Source of the DNA: Dysgonamonadaceae bacterium
GTDB taxonomy: Bacteria > Bacteroidota > Bacteroidia > Bacteroidales > Azobacteroidaceae
DNA: 18,642 nucleotides
Assembly: GCA_031260235.1 (NCBI GenBank)
Contig: JAIRKG010000114.1
Span: forward strand, 1-18,642
Direction of reading: 5' to 3'
A model generated the notes under the pieces. That model made no database searches and was not told the DNA's origin. It saw nothing but the letters and a program-made list of their open reading frames with translations. Below, piece after piece: positions 8,396 through 15,323 of this stretch (position 1 is the stretch's first letter; the number at the start of each line of letters is the position of its first letter). The translations under genes were made by a program, and so were the position numbers.

Positions 8396-8974
8396 ATGAC
8401 TGAGAATAAAATAGAGATTTTAATTGCTAATGAGGCGCATACCCGGTATGTTCCCGTCATTTTGGAAACAATCGACGACGCCGCGAAAATACGCGGCACA
8501 GGGATTGCCAAACGTTCGACCGAATGGGTCGAACAGAAGATGCGCGAAGGAAAAGCAATCATTGCCTTATGCGGCGATGAATTTGCGGGATTCATGTATA
8601 TCGAATCGTGGGGAAACAAGCAGTTTGTGTCCACTTCCGGGTTGATTGTTTGCAACAAATTTCGCAGGCAAGGCTTGGCTAAACGGATTAAAAACAGGGC
8701 TTTTCAATTGGCACGTCAGTTGTGGCCCGAAGCCAAGCTGTTCAGTTTGACATCGGGAGACGCTGTAATGAAAATGAATACCGAATTGGGATATGTTCCG
8801 GTTACGTTTGCCGAATTGACGGACGACGAGGCTTTCTGGCGCGGCTGTCGAGGGTGTATTAATCATGATATTCTCGAACGAACAGGACGGAAATATTGCA
8901 TTTGTACGGCGATGCTTTATGATCCAATCAAGAATAAAAATGAAGAGAAGAATCGCCGGGAAACACGCAAGTAA
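8396..8974 (+). CDS. GNAT-family N-acyltransferase with Cys-rich tail, probable arginine-pathway enzyme
   Basis: The 192-residue product is a GCN5-related N-acyltransferase. Residues 53-85 form the central strands (AIIALCGDEFAGFMYIESWG, TSGLIVCNKF), and RRQGLA (90-95) is the acetyl-CoA pyrophosphate loop. The MNTELGYVPV segment is the usual late strand. A C-terminal tail carries four cysteines in the pattern Cys151-x2-Cys154 ... Cys168-x-Cys170, which could bind a metal. The gene lies directly before argG. From memory, many Bacteroidales have a GNAT gene beside argG in an arginine cluster, where it is a candidate glutamate N-acyl transferase for the first step. That substrate is inference. 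The TAA stop at 8972-8974 is the first three bases of the perfect palindrome. The ATG at 8396 is preferred over a TTG start at 8348 on promoter grounds. Confidence 0.85.
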   Translation: MTENKIEILIANEAHTRYVPVILETIDDAAKIRGTGIAKRSTEWVEQKMREGKAIIALCGDEFAGFMYIESWGNKQFVSTSGLIVCNKFRRQGLAKRIKNRAFQLARQLWPEAKLFSLTSGDAVMKMNTELGYVPVTFAELTDDEAFWRGCRGCINHDILERTGRKYCICTAMLYDPIKNKNEEKNRRETRK

Positions 8975-9007
8975 TGAAAATTATCTCACGTGAGATAATT
9001 TTCATTA
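8972..9007. promoter_or_regulatory. Perfect 36-bp palindrome between the GNAT gene and argG
   Basis: The left arm reads TAATGAAAATTATCTCAC and the right arm is its exact reverse complement, with symmetry centred between 8989 and 8990 (CACGTG core). All 18 positions per arm match. The left edge includes the GNAT stop codon. In RNA it would form a stem of about 16 bp with a 4-nt loop, able to act as a terminator, attenuator or processing site. There is no T-run directly after it, only the AT-rich TAATTTATTAG. As DNA it could equally be a two-fold protein-binding site controlling argG, 48 bp upstream of its start. Confidence 0.8.
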
Positions 9008-9054
9008 TAATTTATTAGACGTCTTATAATTAATAATATTTAGAATATAAAAAG

Positions 9055-10272
9055 ATGAAGAAAAAAGTAGTTTTAGCATTCAGTGGTGGTCTGGATACAT
9101 CGTTTTGTGCAATGTATCTGTCGCAGGAAAAAGGGTATGAAGTTTACACCGCGTTAGCAAATACCGGCGGTTTTAACAAAAATGATTTGAAGAAAATCGA
9201 AGAACGGGCATACAAATTAGGCGCAAAAAAACATGTGAGCCTTGACATTACGCAGGAATATTACGAAAAAAGCATCAAATATATGATTTTCGGGAATGTG
9301 TTGCGCAATGGGACTTATCCCATATCCGTAAGTTCGGAACGCATTTTTCAGGCGCTGGCGATTATCAATTACGCCAGGGAAATCGGAGCCGATTATGTGG
9401 CGCACGGAAGCACCGGCGCCGGAAATGACCAGGTGCGTTTCGACCTCACTTTCGACGTTTTAGCTCCCGAAATCGAAATCCTTACGCCGATCCGCGATTT
9501 GTTGCTTACCCGCGAATATGAAATCAATTACCTCAAGGAACATGGCTATGAAGCCGATTTCACGAAGATGACCTATTCTATCAACAAAGGTCTTTGGGGA
9601 ACCAGCATCGGCGGAAAAGAAACCCTGCAATCCGACCAAACTTTGCCGAAAGAGGTTTATCCTTCGCAATTGCAGAAAACAGGCGAGGAAATACTTGAAA
9701 TTGACTTTGAAAAAGGAGAGATTTCGGCGGTGAACGGGGAAATATATACCGATAAAGTAAAGGCAATCCAGGAGATAGAACGTATCGGCTCGCGTTACGC
9801 AATCGGGCGGGATATGCACGTCGGCGATACGATTATCGGAATCAAAGGGCGCGTGGGTTTTGAAGCAGCGGCTCCACTATTGATTATCAACAGTCATAAA
9901 ATGCTGGAAAAACATACTTTAAGCAAATGGCAGCAGTATTGGAAAGACCAGATTGGTACGTGGTACGGCATGTTCCTGCACGAAGCGCAGTATCTCGAAC
10001 CGGTCATGCGTGACATGGAAGCGTTCCTGCAAAATTCGCAAAGCCATGTTACCGGGACGGTCATCATCCGCCTGCAACCTTATCATTATACTTTGGTCGG
10101 CATAGAAAGCGACTACGACTTGATGAAAACCGATTTCGGCGAATATGGCGAAATCAACAAAGCCTGGACTTCGGACGACGCTAAAGGATTCACGAAAATT
10201 ACAGCGATTCCGACTAAGATTTATTTTAATGTTAGTAAACGAACACGGAGTTTCAGAGCAAACGCATTATAA
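9055..10272 (+). CDS. argG: Argininosuccinate synthase
   Basis: ArgG joins citrulline and aspartate with ATP to give argininosuccinate, the penultimate step of arginine synthesis. The 405-residue product starts with the N-type PP-loop AFSGGLDTSF (8-17, ATP binding). It contains the family segments YVAHGSTGAGNDQVRFDLTF (citrulline/aspartate and ATP contacts), YSINKGLWG and SRYAIGRDMHVGDTIIG, and ends with YGEINKAWTSDDAKGFTK followed by a short basic tail. Length is normal for the Bacteroidota form (about 400). It is 80 bp after the GNAT gene, with a 36-bp palindrome between. No clear -7 box occurs between 9008 and 9054, so it may be read from the GNAT promoter. The arginine genes argC and argD, which I would expect next in many Bacteroidales, are absent; thrA follows instead. 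Confidence 0.96.
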   Translation: MKKKVVLAFSGGLDTSFCAMYLSQEKGYEVYTALANTGGFNKNDLKKIEERAYKLGAKKHVSLDITQEYYEKSIKYMIFGNVLRNGTYPISVSSERIFQALAIINYAREIGADYVAHGSTGAGNDQVRFDLTFDVLAPEIEILTPIRDLLLTREYEINYLKEHGYEADFTKMTYSINKGLWGTSIGGKETLQSDQTLPKEVYPSQLQKTGEEILEIDFEKGEISAVNGEIYTDKVKAIQEIERIGSRYAIGRDMHVGDTIIGIKGRVGFEAAAPLLIINSHKMLEKHTLSKWQQYWKDQIGTWYGMFLHEAQYLEPVMRDMEAFLQNSQSHVTGTVIIRLQPYHYTLVGIESDYDLMKTDFGEYGEINKAWTSDDAKGFTKITAIPTKIYFNVSKRTRSFRANAL

Positions 10273-10291
10273 AAACAAGGAACCCGTTGTG

Positions 10292-10327
10292 AAATTCGGT
10301 TTAAGGAATAAATATCGTTACCTTTAC
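10292..10327 (+). promoter_or_regulatory. Promoter-like block before thrA, shared with the pdxA-like gene
   Basis: The block reads AAATTCGGTTT, 4 variable bases, AATAAA, 3 variable bases, then CGTTACCTTT followed by AC. The TACCTTTA part is one base off TAnnTTTG. The same block with the same internal spacing occurs at 14220-14255, where the box is a full match (TACCTTTG). It ends 51 bp before the thrA ATG. Confidence 0.55.
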
Positions 10328-10378
10328 ATCCAAGATTTTATAAACAGGACAGGTTTTTTCGTAATTCGTAATTAAAAT

Positions 10379-12814
10379 ATGAAAGTAATGAAATTCGGCG
10401 GAACATCAGTAGGTTCCGTAAGCAGCATACTGAAAGTAAAAGAGATTGTCGAAGCCGCAGGAGAGCCGGTCATAGTTGTTGTTGCCGCAATGAACGGAAT
10501 TACAGACCAATTGTTGCTGACTTCCAAATTAGCGGCACAAGGCGATTATGCCTACGAAAAAGAACACAATCTAATTGCCGGACGCCATATCGAAACGGTC
10601 GAAAACTTGATTGCCGACCCTGCAATCCGTAATCGAGTGCTGAAACAGGTTGCTGCTCTGTTAAACGAGTTGGAAAATATCCTGAAAGGCGTTTTTCTGG
10701 TACGCGACCTTTCCCAAAAAACTTCGGACATTATTGTCAGTTATGGCGAAAGAATCAATTCTTTAATCGTTTCCAGCGTGATTCCGAACGCCAAACACTT
10801 TGACGCTCGCGAGTTTATCAAGACTGAAAAACAGTTCAAGAAGCATATCGTTAATTTCAGGATAAGCAATGAACTGATAAAGAAGAGTTTTGCAAACATG
10901 CCGGCGGTACCTGTCGTACCCGGTTTCGTTTCCCAGGATTTGGCGACCGAAGATATCACTAACCTGGGGAGAGGCGGCTCGGATTATACGGCTTCTATCA
11001 TTGCCGCCGCTTTGGACGCCGATATGCTCGAAATTTGGACGGATGTGGATGGTTTTATGACCGCCGACCCTAAAATTATCAACAGTGCTTATGTAATCAA
11101 GAAATTGGGCTATATCGAAGCAATGGAATTGTCGAACTTTGGAGCCAAAGTTATTTATCCGCCGACGATTCTTCCCGCCTATCACAAGAATATTCCCATA
11201 CTGATTAGAAATACCTTTAATCCTGAATCGCAAGGAACTTATATTTCCAAAGACCGGAAAAACGGTGAAAAATCCATCAAGGGAATTTCATCCATTAGCG
11301 ACACTTGCTTGATCACGATTCAAGGTTTGGGAATGGTGGGCATAATCGGCGTTAATTACCGAATATTCAAAGCCTTGTCAAAAGCCGGAATCAGTGTGTT
11401 TATGGTTTCCCAAGCTTCTTCGGAAAATACCACTTCGATTGCTGTGAAAAACGAAGCCGCCGATTTGTCTGTCGCAGTTTTAAAAGACGAGTTTCGACTG
11501 GAACTGGTTCAGGGCGAAATCAACGATGTGAAAGCCGAAAAGGACTTGGCAACGGTAGCTATCGTTGGCGAAAACATGAAGCACACACCGGGCATTGCCG
11601 GTAAATTGTTTGGAACGCTGGGGCGTAGCGGCATCAGCGTAATTGCTTGCGCACAAGGCGCTTCGGAAACGAATATATCCTTTATAATCAACCGACAGCA
11701 TCTTCGGAAAGCCTTGAATTCGATTCATGATTCTTTCTTCTTGTCGGAATATCAAGCGCTGAATATTTTCCTCGTCGGAATCGGAACGGTAGGCGGTAAT
11801 CTGCTGAAACAAATCGGTCGGCAACAATCCACATTAATGGAGCAAAACCGGCTGAAAGTAAAAGTAGTAGGCATCGCCAATTCCACAAAATTGCTGTTCC
11901 GCCGCGAAAGCTTGAATCCGGATACTTGTATTCAGGATTTGAAAACCGAAGGTATGGACAGTTCGCCCGAAATCTTGCGGGAAGAAATTCTGAAAATGAA
12001 CATCTTCAATTCCGTAGTTGTGGATTGCACAGCAAGTTCTGAGATTGCCGGACTGTATCAGGACTTTCTTTCCCACAATATTTCGGTAGTAACGGCAAAT
12101 AAAATCGCTGCCTCTTCGGAATATGAAAGCTACCGGCAGTTGAAAGAAACAGCTCGTAAGAAAGGCGTTAAGTTCCTGTTTGAAACCAATGTAGGTGCAG
12201 GTTTACCAATTATCAACACGATGAACGCCTTAATCAACAGTGGTGACAAAATCCTCAAATTGCAGGCCGTATTGTCCGGTACGTTAAACTTTATTTTCAA
12301 CGCCCTTTCGGAAAAAATCCCGCTGAGCAAAGCCATTGCAATGGCAAAGGAAGCCCGTTTCTCCGAACCCGATCCAAGAATTGATTTGAACGGAACAGAT
12401 GTCATTCGAAAGTTAATCATCCTCTCCCGCGAAGCCGGTTACAAAGTCAATCAATCGGATGTAGAAAAACATTTGTTTATTCCCGACCAATATTTAAGCA
12501 ACTCTTTGGATTATTTTTGGAAATCAATTTCCGAACTGGACGCTGAATTTGAGAACAAACGGAAAGAACTGGAAACACAGGGAAAGCGTTATCGCTTCGT
12601 GGCGGAAATGGATAACGGTAAGTGCCACGTAGGATTACAGGCGATCAATCGCAGTCATCCTTTCTACGAACTGGAAGGCAGCAACAATATCATTATGATA
12701 ACCACGGAACGCTATAACGAATTTCCAATGATTATTAAAGGTTACGGTGCAGGCGCGGCTGTTACGGCGGCAGGCGTTTTTGCTGACATCATCAGTATTG
12801 CAAACATCAGATAA
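10379..12814 (+). CDS. thrA: Bifunctional aspartokinase / homoserine dehydrogenase
   Basis: This fusion enzyme catalyses the first and third steps from aspartate to homoserine, feeding threonine and methionine synthesis. Of 811 residues, about 1-295 are the aspartokinase domain, beginning KFGGTSV (5-11) and including FVSQDLATEDITNLGRGGSD and EIWTDVDGFMTADP. Residues about 300-450 hold two ACT-type regulatory repeats (TIQGLGMVGIIGV and VAIVGENMKHTPGIAGKLF), implying allosteric control by an amino acid, probably threonine. The homoserine dehydrogenase starts with the NAD(P) loop VGIGTVGG (466-473) and includes TANKIA, ETNVGAGLPIINT, LSGTLNFIF and EPDPRIDLNGTDVIRKL. Length is normal for ThrA/MetL fusions. 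The start ATG is 51 bp after a promoter-like block. In many Bacteroidota thrA is followed by a phosphoglycerate-mutase-like gene and thrC; here it is followed 8 bp later by a DUF5063 gene. Confidence 0.96.
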   Translation: MKVMKFGGTSVGSVSSILKVKEIVEAAGEPVIVVVAAMNGITDQLLLTSKLAAQGDYAYEKEHNLIAGRHIETVENLIADPAIRNRVLKQVAALLNELENILKGVFLVRDLSQKTSDIIVSYGERINSLIVSSVIPNAKHFDAREFIKTEKQFKKHIVNFRISNELIKKSFANMPAVPVVPGFVSQDLATEDITNLGRGGSDYTASIIAAALDADMLEIWTDVDGFMTADPKIINSAYVIKKLGYIEAMELSNFGAKVIYPPTILPAYHKNIPILIRNTFNPESQGTYISKDRKNGEKSIKGISSISDTCLITIQGLGMVGIIGVNYRIFKALSKAGISVFMVSQASSENTTSIAVKNEAADLSVAVLKDEFRLELVQGEINDVKAEKDLATVAIVGENMKHTPGIAGKLFGTLGRSGISVIACAQGASETNISFIINRQHLRKALNSIHDSFFLSEYQALNIFLVGIGTVGGNLLKQIGRQQSTLMEQNRLKVKVVGIANSTKLLFRRESLNPDTCIQDLKTEGMDSSPEILREEILKMNIFNSVVVDCTASSEIAGLYQDFLSHNISVVTANKIAASSEYESYRQLKETARKKGVKFLFETNVGAGLPIINTMNALINSGDKILKLQAVLSGTLNFIFNALSEKIPLSKAIAMAKEARFSEPDPRIDLNGTDVIRKLIILSREAGYKVNQSDVEKHLFIPDQYLSNSLDYFWKSISELDAEFENKRKELETQGKRYRFVAEMDNGKCHVGLQAINRSHPFYELEGSNNIIMITTERYNEFPMIIKGYGAGAAVTAAGVFADIISIANIR

Positions 12815-12822
12815 AAGAATAT

Positions 12823-13338
12823 ATGGAAAATACAGTATTCTCAAAATACACCGAAGATTTTGTTCGCGCCGCCTTGGATTATTGTATCCTGATGGAAAAA
12901 ACCAGAGCAAATGAAAAAAAAACGTTTATCGATAATATGGTAAAAGTTTTGCCTTTGCTGTATATAAAAGTATCTATTATTCCGCCGATTACGGAAGATT
13001 ACGAGTCAGAATTGGAGGTAAAAGTCACGGAAGAAATGTATGAGCAGGTGCGAGCAAATATTGCCAATCTTCTCGGTGAAGACGATTTATATCTGGAAAC
13101 ATTTCATCCGGATATAAAACTGAGCGATTCGCCCGTTGCGGTAAAAATTTCGGAAGATTTGGCGGATATTTACCAGGATTTGGGCAACTTTATCGCCGTA
13201 TTCAAAAATGGACAAAAAGAAACCATGAACGATTCGCTGGTTCTCAGTATCCGGAATTTTGAAAAATACTGGGGACAGCGATTGGTAAACGCTTTACGTG
13301 CATTACATTTTATTAAAATACAGAGACACCAATTTTGA
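12823..13338 (+). CDS. DUF5063 family protein of unknown function
   Basis: A 171-residue, acidic, mostly helical cytoplasmic protein without signal peptide or membrane segment. I recognise it as the DUF5063 type from the N-terminal FVRAALDYCILMEKT, the central LPLLYIKVSIIPPI and EEMYEQVRANIANLLGEDDLYLETFHPD, the VKISEDLADIYQDLGNFIAVFKNG stretch and the NFEKYWGQRLVNALRALH ending. No catalytic motif is apparent. It begins 8 bp after thrA and ends 13 bp before an exonuclease gene, so the three are probably one transcript. As I recall, DUF5063 and this exonuclease sit side by side in many Bacteroidota genomes, which would make a shared role in nucleic-acid metabolism more likely than a link to thrA. 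Confidence 0.82.
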   Translation: MENTVFSKYTEDFVRAALDYCILMEKTRANEKKTFIDNMVKVLPLLYIKVSIIPPITEDYESELEVKVTEEMYEQVRANIANLLGEDDLYLETFHPDIKLSDSPVAVKISEDLADIYQDLGNFIAVFKNGQKETMNDSLVLSIRNFEKYWGQRLVNALRALHFIKIQRHQF

Positions 13339-13351
13339 AGATTAAACGAAA

Positions 13352-13936
13352 GTGGGGAAAAGTATAACAAAAGAGGAGATTTCGAGTTTTGAAATTGAAG
13401 AATTTCCGGGAGAGATTTATGTAATTGACAATCCGGTAGATTCGAGAAAAGCCGTTCGCTATTTATCTCAATTCAAGTTGCTTGGTTTTGACACTGAAAC
13501 CCGTCCGTCGTTTACGCGAGGACTTCTTCGTAGCGTTGCTTTGGTTCAAATTTCCACTTCCAATATTTGCTTCCTGTTTCGTTTGAAGAAATGCGAATTT
13601 CCGCTATCGCTTATCAATTTGCTGTCTAATCCTGAGATCCTTAAAATCGGCTTGTCCTTGAAAGATGACTTTTTAAGCATGAGCCGTAGTTTTAAATTCT
13701 CTCCTAAAGGCTTTGTTGATTTACAAAAAATCGTTCTGAAACACGATATTGAAGACCTCGGTTTGCAAAAAATCTACGCCATTCTATTTCAGAAAAAAAT
13801 ATCTAAAAACCAGCGGTTGACGAATTGGGAAGCGGAAGAATTGTCGGAAGCGCAGAAAAAATATGCCGCTTTAGATGCTTGGGCTTGCCTGAAAATTTAC
13901 GAATATTTGTGCCTGTCCGTTTGTTCGCATACCTAA
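13352..13936 (+). CDS. 3'-5' exonuclease of the DEDDy family (RNase D-like)
   Basis: A 194-residue single-domain exonuclease. ExoI is GFDTET with Asp47 and Glu49, ExoII lies in KIGLSLKDDF (Asp105 or Asp106), and ExoIII is YAALDAW with Tyr171 and Asp175, which makes it the DEDDy type. These four acids and the tyrosine bind two metal ions and cleave nucleotides from 3' ends; whether the target is RNA or DNA cannot be told. There is no HRDC or polymerase domain. The start is GTG at 13352: an in-frame stop (13343-13345) lies three codons upstream, and no ATG precedes the conserved region. It follows DUF5063 by 13 bp and closes the thrA-DUF5063-exonuclease group. The next 345 bp hold no long ORF. 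Confidence 0.9.
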   Translation: MGKSITKEEISSFEIEEFPGEIYVIDNPVDSRKAVRYLSQFKLLGFDTETRPSFTRGLLRSVALVQISTSNICFLFRLKKCEFPLSLINLLSNPEILKIGLSLKDDFLSMSRSFKFSPKGFVDLQKIVLKHDIEDLGLQKIYAILFQKKISKNQRLTNWEAEELSEAQKKYAALDAWACLKIYEYLCLSVCSHT

Positions 13937-14007
13937 TTATAAAGGTTAAACATCGTTAAAAGCGAATTTTTTATGCTAAAAATGATGTTTTATAACATGA
14001 AAAGTAT

Positions 14008-14015
14008 TACTTTTG
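14008..14015 (+). promoter_or_regulatory. -7 box (TACTTTTG) of a candidate small transcript
   Basis: TACTTTTG matches TAnnTTTG in the gap after the exonuclease. It would start transcription near 14020-14022, just ahead of two short ORFs and a terminator-like hairpin. No TTTG is present at the expected -33 position. Confidence 0.5.
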
Positions 14016-14020
14016 TGCTG

Positions 14021-14097
14021 TGTTTTTCATGGTATTTAGATTTAAGGTTAACTAACAATGAAGATTGGTTGTCGTGATGACAACCTTTCCTTATTTT
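14021..14097 (+). ncRNA. Candidate small RNA or leader with two mini-ORFs
   Basis: A transcript from the box at 14008-14015 would run about 75 nt to a hairpin at 14067-14085 followed by a T-rich stretch. Inside are two tiny ORFs: 14029-14055 (MVFRFKVN, stop TAA) and 14058-14099 (MKIGCRDDNLSLF, stop TAA). The second spans the hairpin. The whole could be an independent small RNA or an attenuator in which translation of the first peptide affects folding of the hairpin. The sequence from 14035 to 14085 looks familiar to me as a recurrent Bacteroidales intergenic element, but I cannot verify this or name a family. The rest of the 345-bp gap before the pdxA-like gene holds two further -7-like boxes (14173-14180 and 14247-14254) and no other gene that I can see. 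Confidence 0.4.
14067..14096 (+). terminator. Hairpin terminator or attenuator
   Basis: GGTTGTC (14067-14073) pairs exactly with GACAACC (14079-14085) across a 5-nt loop, and TTTCCTTATTTT follows. The 7-bp stem is short and the T-run is interrupted by CC, so termination may be partial. Confidence 0.5.
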
Positions 14098-14172
14098 AAA
14101 CCGGTCATTCCTGCGAAATAGCATAATTAACAGATTAACACAGAAAAAACTTTTTTGCTTTAATAGTTTTCA

Positions 14173-14180
14173 TAATTTTG
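14173..14180 (+). promoter_or_regulatory. Second -7-like box (TAATTTTG) upstream of the pdxA-like gene
   Basis: TAATTTTG matches TAnnTTTG, with TTTG at 14154-14157 upstream at a 15-nt gap, shorter than usual. It could be an extra promoter for the operon starting at 14282, but its significance is unclear in such AT-rich DNA. Confidence 0.3.
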
Positions 14181-14219
14181 CTACCGAATGTAAGACTGAA
14201 TGTTTTGAAAATTCAAACA

Positions 14220-14255
14220 AAATTCGGTTTGTGTAATAAAAAGCGTTACCTTTGC
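14220..14255 (+). promoter_or_regulatory. Promoter block of the pdxA-like operon, matching the one before thrA
   Basis: AAATTCGGTTT, 4 bases, AATAAA, 3 bases, CGTTACCTTT, then GC. The TACCTTTG at 14247-14254 is a full -7 match, and TTTG at 14228-14231 lies 15 nt before it. Expected transcription start is near 14260, before the ATG at 14282. The 27 fixed positions of this block are identical to 10292-10327 in the same register. Confidence 0.65.
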
Positions 14256-14281
14256 GTTCGTTTTACTTAATGGAAGTAGAT

Positions 14282-15310
14282 ATGAGTAATAAATTAATAA
14301 AGATAGGGATTACGCAAGGAGATACCAACGGCGTTTCTTACGAATTAATAATCAAAACATTCGCAGCCGAAGAGATTTTTGAATTGTGTATCCCGGTGCT
14401 TTACGGCTCATCCAAAGTTTTGGCATACCACCGGAAAGAGATGGCGCTTCCTTCCCTCAATATCAACGTGATTTCTCATGCAGACCAGGCAAAAACCGAT
14501 TATTTAAACCTTGTGAATTGCGGATGCGAGGAGGTTACTGTCGATTTCGGCAAAGCAACTCCCGAATCCGAATCTGCGGCGGTACAATCCATGCAAATGG
14601 CCTTCGACGACCTCAAAGCCGGAATGATTGACGCGCTGGTATTTGCGCCGTCCAATGTGGACGAACGGCAATTCCTCTCGCAGCAATCAGGCAAAATGCC
14701 GATGAAAACAGTTATCCACAACAACTTGCGAATAGCGTTTGCCGACCAGTTGACCACAGATTCGCTTGTCTGTAAGATTAAAGATTTGCACACTTCTTTA
14801 ATTCACGACTTTGCGGTTACGTTTCCGCGAATAGCCGTTCTGTCGTTTAATCGGGGCAAAGGCATTAAAGAAAGGGAAGAGGGCAGGGAGGAGGCCGATA
14901 TTATTATTCCGGCAATCAAAGCCGCCTGCGAAAAAGGCATTATCTGCGTCGGTCCGTATGCTATCAACAACTTTTTCTCCGATCGTGATTATATGAAGTT
15001 TAGCGCGGTTCTTGCCATTACCCACCATGGTCAGGTTTTGATGCCTTTTCGTTCCATATCTTCCGGCGAAGGAGCGTGTTATTATGCTGGTATACCTTTT
15101 GTGGCTACGGCTCCCGATTATGACGCCGCACACGGCAACGCAGGGAAAAACGAAAGTTCCGAAGCGGCGTTCCGGAATGCCTTTTATTTGGCACTTGACG
15201 TCTTCCGGACACGGAAAATTGATAAAGAAATACATGCAAATCCATTGAAAAAACATTATTTTGAAAATGGCTTGGATAATGAAAAATTAGATCTGACCAA
15301 AGAATATTAA
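14282..15310 (+). CDS. PdxA-family protein with degenerate active site
   Basis: The 342-residue product aligns along its length with Bacteroidota PdxA (4-hydroxythreonine-4-phosphate dehydrogenase, a step of pyridoxal phosphate synthesis). Shared segments are GITQGDTNGVSYELIIKTF at the start, PVLYGSSKVLAYHRK, RIAVLSFN, IIIPAIKAACEKGI, GPYAINNFF and the NPLKKHYFENG ending. Key residues are missing, though. The substrate loop usually reading GHTEY is replaced by SGKMPMKTV. The loop with the first metal-binding His (usually GHIP) is absent, and the region is about 10 residues short. The second His (usually NPHAG) is replaced by NRGKG, with Gly at 192. The third survives only as THHG (His248/249). 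The start is MSNKLIK at 14282, behind GGAAG; an ATG at 14270 is an alternative. The gene heads the four-gene operon, so it may have a new role or be a non-catalytic relative. Confidence 0.82.
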   Translation: MSNKLIKIGITQGDTNGVSYELIIKTFAAEEIFELCIPVLYGSSKVLAYHRKEMALPSLNINVISHADQAKTDYLNLVNCGCEEVTVDFGKATPESESAAVQSMQMAFDDLKAGMIDALVFAPSNVDERQFLSQQSGKMPMKTVIHNNLRIAFADQLTTDSLVCKIKDLHTSLIHDFAVTFPRIAVLSFNRGKGIKEREEGREEADIIIPAIKAACEKGIICVGPYAINNFFSDRDYMKFSAVLAITHHGQVLMPFRSISSGEGACYYAGIPFVATAPDYDAAHGNAGKNESSEAAFRNAFYLALDVFRTRKIDKEIHANPLKKHYFENGLDNEKLDLTKEY

Positions 15311-15323
15311 AAATACCAAGAGA

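Noticed and set aside
7930..8658. 242-residue minus-strand ORF
   Set aside because: It lies antisense to the end of the glycoside hydrolase gene and the GNAT gene, and spans their promoter gap; composition is not protein-like.
10145..10375. 76-residue ORF overlapping the argG end and the thrA leader
   Set aside because: It is out of frame within argG and runs through the promoter-like block; no start context or homology is seen.
14103..14123. Possible fragment of a REP-like element (GTCATTCCTGCGAAA)
   Set aside because: Only half of such an element is present, with no matching inverted arm, so it may be chance.
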